Below are positions 43,581 to 45,501 of a stretch of DNA of 45,501 nt, in pieces (position 1 is the first letter of the stretch; every line of letters begins with the position of its first letter). Both the position numbers and the translations under genes were made by a program. Under the pieces are notes generated by a model. The model made no database searches. It saw nothing but the letters and a program-made list of their open reading frames with translations, and was not told the DNA's origin. Origin of the DNA: Planktothrix sp. PCC 11201. Lineage in GTDB: Bacteria > Cyanobacteriota > Cyanobacteriia > Cyanobacteriales > Microcoleaceae. The stretch is from NCBI RefSeq assembly GCF_900009135.1, contig NZ_LT797701.1:554385-599885 (forward strand), read 5' to 3'.

Positions 43581-44384
43581 TCAAAGAGCGGTTACCTCTG
43601 ATATTGAACCGATGCGATCGCTTTCCTCCGAAACACAATAAGCCTGAATTAGTGTGTATAAATCAGTATCTCTTTCTAATAAACAGGCATGACCGCTATC
43701 GGGTAAAACCACCATTTGAGAATTAGGTAAAGTTTGGGTTAAAAATCGAGCTTCTAATACCGAAGGTAATAATCTATCCGCACCACTGGCAATCACTAAA
43801 ACCGGAATATTAACTCGATTTAGCTCGGATTCAGTGGGTTGAAATAATCGTAATAATTCTAATCGCCAAACTGAAGTTTTTTGAGGAATGGACTTCATTG
43901 CCATTAATAAAGCTTGACGTTCTGAGGCTTCAATCCGTCCTAAAGCGGCTAAAAAAGGCAATAAAACGACAACAGAACTGGGATAAAACCAATCGGGAAC
44001 CCATTGGGTTAAATAGGAACCCCATTGTAACCAAGGTTGTTGTTTAATCGATGATGCGGGATTAACTAAAATTAAACGACTAAACCAATGGGGGGCAAAA
44101 ATTGCCACTAATAAAGCTAAACATCCCCCAAAGGATTCTCCACATAAATAAATTTCCCGTTTGGGGTTGGTTTTACGTTCTATTTCAATTAAATCTATGG
44201 TTTTTTTAACTAAGGTTTCCCAGTCCGATTGATCGGTTTGGGGAATGGTTAAACAACGAATTTCAAACCCATCCATTAACCGAGGAATTTGAACTGTGAA
44301 TAGTTGACCTGTTCCATCCATTCCAGGGAAAAATAGGAATAGGGGCAAATCGGGTCTGGGGGCAGTGGGTTTAAGAAAATTCAA
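43581..44384 (-). CDS. Alpha/beta hydrolase
   Basis: 267 residues. The nucleophile elbow is GESFGG with Ser84. The likely acid is Asp in SGADRLLPS (about 208), and the base is His in DSGHACLLE (about 235). The oxyanion region is LFLFFPGMDGTGQL. The sequence resembles the lipase part of plant phytyl-ester synthase-like proteins, but the substrate is not known. There is no signal peptide. It is convergent with the transporter gene, 19 bp away. Confidence 0.85.
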   Translation of the reverse strand: MNFLKPTAPRPDLPLFLFFPGMDGTGQLFTVQIPRLMDGFEIRCLTIPQTDQSDWETLVKKTIDLIEIERKTNPKREIYLCGESFGGCLALLVAIFAPHWFSRLILVNPASSIKQQPWLQWGSYLTQWVPDWFYPSSVVVLLPFLAALGRIEASERQALLMAMKSIPQKTSVWRLELLRLFQPTESELNRVNIPVLVIASGADRLLPSVLEARFLTQTLPNSQMVVLPDSGHACLLERDTDLYTLIQAYCVSEESDRIGSISEVTAL

Positions 44385-44415
44385 GGTATTTTAGGTGAGT
44401 CTGGTTAATATTCCC

Positions 44416-44530
44416 CGTTGTTGCGCTTCAGCGCCATCTTAGAGGTGCTCAAGTGTAACAACAAACCTTAGTATATTGTCTTTCTTTGTTGCTGCTAAGG
44501 CTGTTAAGATTGCGCTGAAGCGCAACAACG
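44416..44530. repeat. Inverted copies of the GCGCTGAAGCGCAACAAC repeat
   Basis: CGTTGTTGCGCTTCAGCG plus CCATC (44416-44438) is the inverse of 44508-44530 with one mismatch. A degenerate copy, GAGGTGCTCAAGTGTAACAA plus C, lies at 44442-44462. The core is shared with 11731-11752. It fills the gap between fabD and the hydrolase gene, and the pair could fold into a long hairpin. Confidence 0.8.
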
Positions 44531-44543
44531 GCAACAACGGTTG

Positions 44544-45401
44544 CTAGATATTTTGTAACAGAATTTCGGGACAAGTCCGTTTCATTAAACCCGTGAGGAC
44601 GTTTCCAGGGCCAATTTCTACAACTTGTGCCACCCCTAATGTTGATAATTGTAAACAAATTTCTCGCCATCGCACAGAACCCGTCATTTGTTGGGTGAGG
44701 CGTTGTTTTAATAGCGTTGCATCGGTGGTCGGTGTGGGATCAACATTGGATATAACCGGAATTTGGGCATTATTAAAGGAAATTCCGTCTAAAATCTGTT
44801 GAAATTGTGTGGCAGATTCCTGCATTAAGGGGGAGTGAAATGCACCGGAAACGTTTAATTTTACCGCCCGTTTGACTTTAATATTAGCTAAGACTTGATC
44901 AACCGCTTCTGGGGTTCCAGAAATTACCACCTGGGCGGTACTATTATCATTTGCCAGAACAATATTGGGGGTTTGTTGAATTTGTTGATCCAGTTGTTCT
45001 CGATCAAACCCAATTAACGCTGCCATTTGTCCCCCCGCCGCACTACTCATTAATTCAGCGCGACATTGAACTAATTTTAAACCCGTTTCAAAATCAAAGA
45101 CTCCCGCCGCATACAAAGCCACATATTCCCCCAAGCTATGACCCGCGACATAATCGGGAGATTGTCCTTGTTGTTTTAACTGATCAACTAGTAGGCTTTC
45201 AAGGACATATAAACTAGGTTGAGTATATAAAGTTTGAGATATTTTATCTTCGGGATGTTGACAAATTTCAGGAACAGACCAACCCAGAATTTTTTCAGCT
45301 AATTTTAATCGTTCTTGATGTTCAGACTGTTCAAATAAATTCGATCCCATGCCAATTTTTTGTGAACCCTGACCCGGAAAAATCCATGCTGTTGTTGTCA
45401 T
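44544..45401 (-). CDS. fabD: Malonyl-CoA:ACP transacylase
   Basis: 285 residues. GQGSQ at about 10-14, the nucleophile GHSLGEY with Ser89, the QCRAELM arginine and GAFHSPLM with the catalytic His are all present. It transfers malonyl groups from CoA to ACP for fatty-acid synthesis in the cytosol. It is a stand-alone domain of normal length, so a polyketide fragment is unlikely. The start has no clear ribosome-binding site; heptad repeats begin 12 bp upstream. Confidence 0.96.
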   Translation of the reverse strand: MTTTAWIFPGQGSQKIGMGSNLFEQSEHQERLKLAEKILGWSVPEICQHPEDKISQTLYTQPSLYVLESLLVDQLKQQGQSPDYVAGHSLGEYVALYAAGVFDFETGLKLVQCRAELMSSAAGGQMAALIGFDREQLDQQIQQTPNIVLANDNSTAQVVISGTPEAVDQVLANIKVKRAVKLNVSGAFHSPLMQESATQFQQILDGISFNNAQIPVISNVDPTPTTDATLLKQRLTQQMTGSVRWREICLQLSTLGVAQVVEIGPGNVLTGLMKRTCPEILLQNI

Positions 45402-45412
45402 TTTTATTAGTT

Positions 45413-45454
45413 AATTGTCAATTGTCAATTGTCAATGGTTAATGGTTAATTGAG
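45413..45454 (+). repeat. Heptad array upstream of fabD
   Basis: Six units without gaps: AATTGTC three times, AATGGTT twice, AATTGAG. It lies where the fabD promoter or leader would be. Confidence 0.88.
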
Positions 45455-45455
45455 G

Positions 45456-45501
45456 ACGCTCCCCCTGCCTCCCCTGCCCCCCCCGCCCCCCCCCCCCCCC
45501 C
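45456..45501. repeat. C-rich tract ending in a run of 16 C
   Basis: CCCCCTGCCTCCCCTGCC-type units pass into an uninterrupted C run at the window edge. It resembles the C-rich array inside the kinase gene. It may be a real repeat or mark an assembly end. Confidence 0.7.

Noticed and set aside
44449-44670. 73-codon minus-strand frame at the end of fabD
   Set aside because: It is out of frame with fabD and made largely of the intergenic palindromic repeats.

Overview
This window is chromosomal DNA from a cyanobacterium, most likely a filamentous Oscillatoriales-type organism (Planktothrix, Oscillatoria or Microcoleus relatives; the genus is an inference). The evidence is the photosynthetic-type NDH-1 genes ndhF and ndhD, a 34-residue PetL-like cytochrome b6f subunit, squalene-hopene cyclase with its glycosyltransferase partner, many GCGATCGC (HIP1) sites, tandem heptanucleotide repeats, and AT-rich coding sequence. 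No rRNA, tRNA or CRISPR array was seen.

Layout. 1-1.8 kb: start of ftsY, then nusB and a DUF502 membrane protein, all on the minus strand; a heptad repeat array forms the end of nusB. 1.9-8.7 kb: a signalling pair on the minus strand, a REC-GAF-GGDEF regulator followed by a nine-PAS hybrid histidine kinase. 9.3-16.9 kb: a pentapeptide-repeat protein with a strong promoter and TTG start, a palindromic repeat cluster, petL, aroB with a terminator, a peptidoglycan amidase, a VapBC-type module and rqcH. 17-23.6 kb: a membrane GTPase, an AI-2E-type transporter, hpnB and the divergent shc. 23.7-29.5 kb: a membrane-anchored truncated GUN4-like protein, a GTPase/DUF29 pair divergent from a ribbon-helix-helix-like protein with a palindromic operator candidate, then small conserved genes (Lin0512, transglutaminase-like, a secreted protein, a ChuX/HutX-like protein). 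29.5-32.7 kb: the rpsP-khpA-phoH RNA/ribosome group, and a divergent pentameric ligand-gated ion channel. 32.7-33.4 kb: a scar of a DUF433/DUF5615 toxin-antitoxin pair joined to a helicase fragment. 33.5-37.3 kb: ndhF-ndhD. 37.3-38.3 kb: a gene-poor stretch with an IS701-type transposase fragment, a 66-bp inverted-repeat element and heptads. 38.3-43.6 kb: an osmotic-stress cluster (MscS-like channel, an unknown 85-residue protein, ProV-type ATPase, and a fused ProX-ProW protein). 43.6-45.4 kb: an alpha/beta hydrolase and fabD. The window ends in a poly-C run.

How the genes work together. The ion channel, the AI-2E-type carrier, MscS and the ProV/ProXW transporter are membrane functions around ion and solute balance. 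rqcH, rpsP, khpA, nusB, ftsY and phoH serve translation and RNA handling. ndhF, ndhD and petL belong to thylakoid electron transport, and shc/hpnB to hopanoid synthesis.

The most unusual points are the ProX-ProW fusion whose ligand-binding tryptophans look altered, the ion channel with an extra N-terminal membrane segment, the GTPase/DUF29/RHH-like locus with nested inverted repeats, and repeat DNA written in frame into nusB, hpnB and the histidine kinase.
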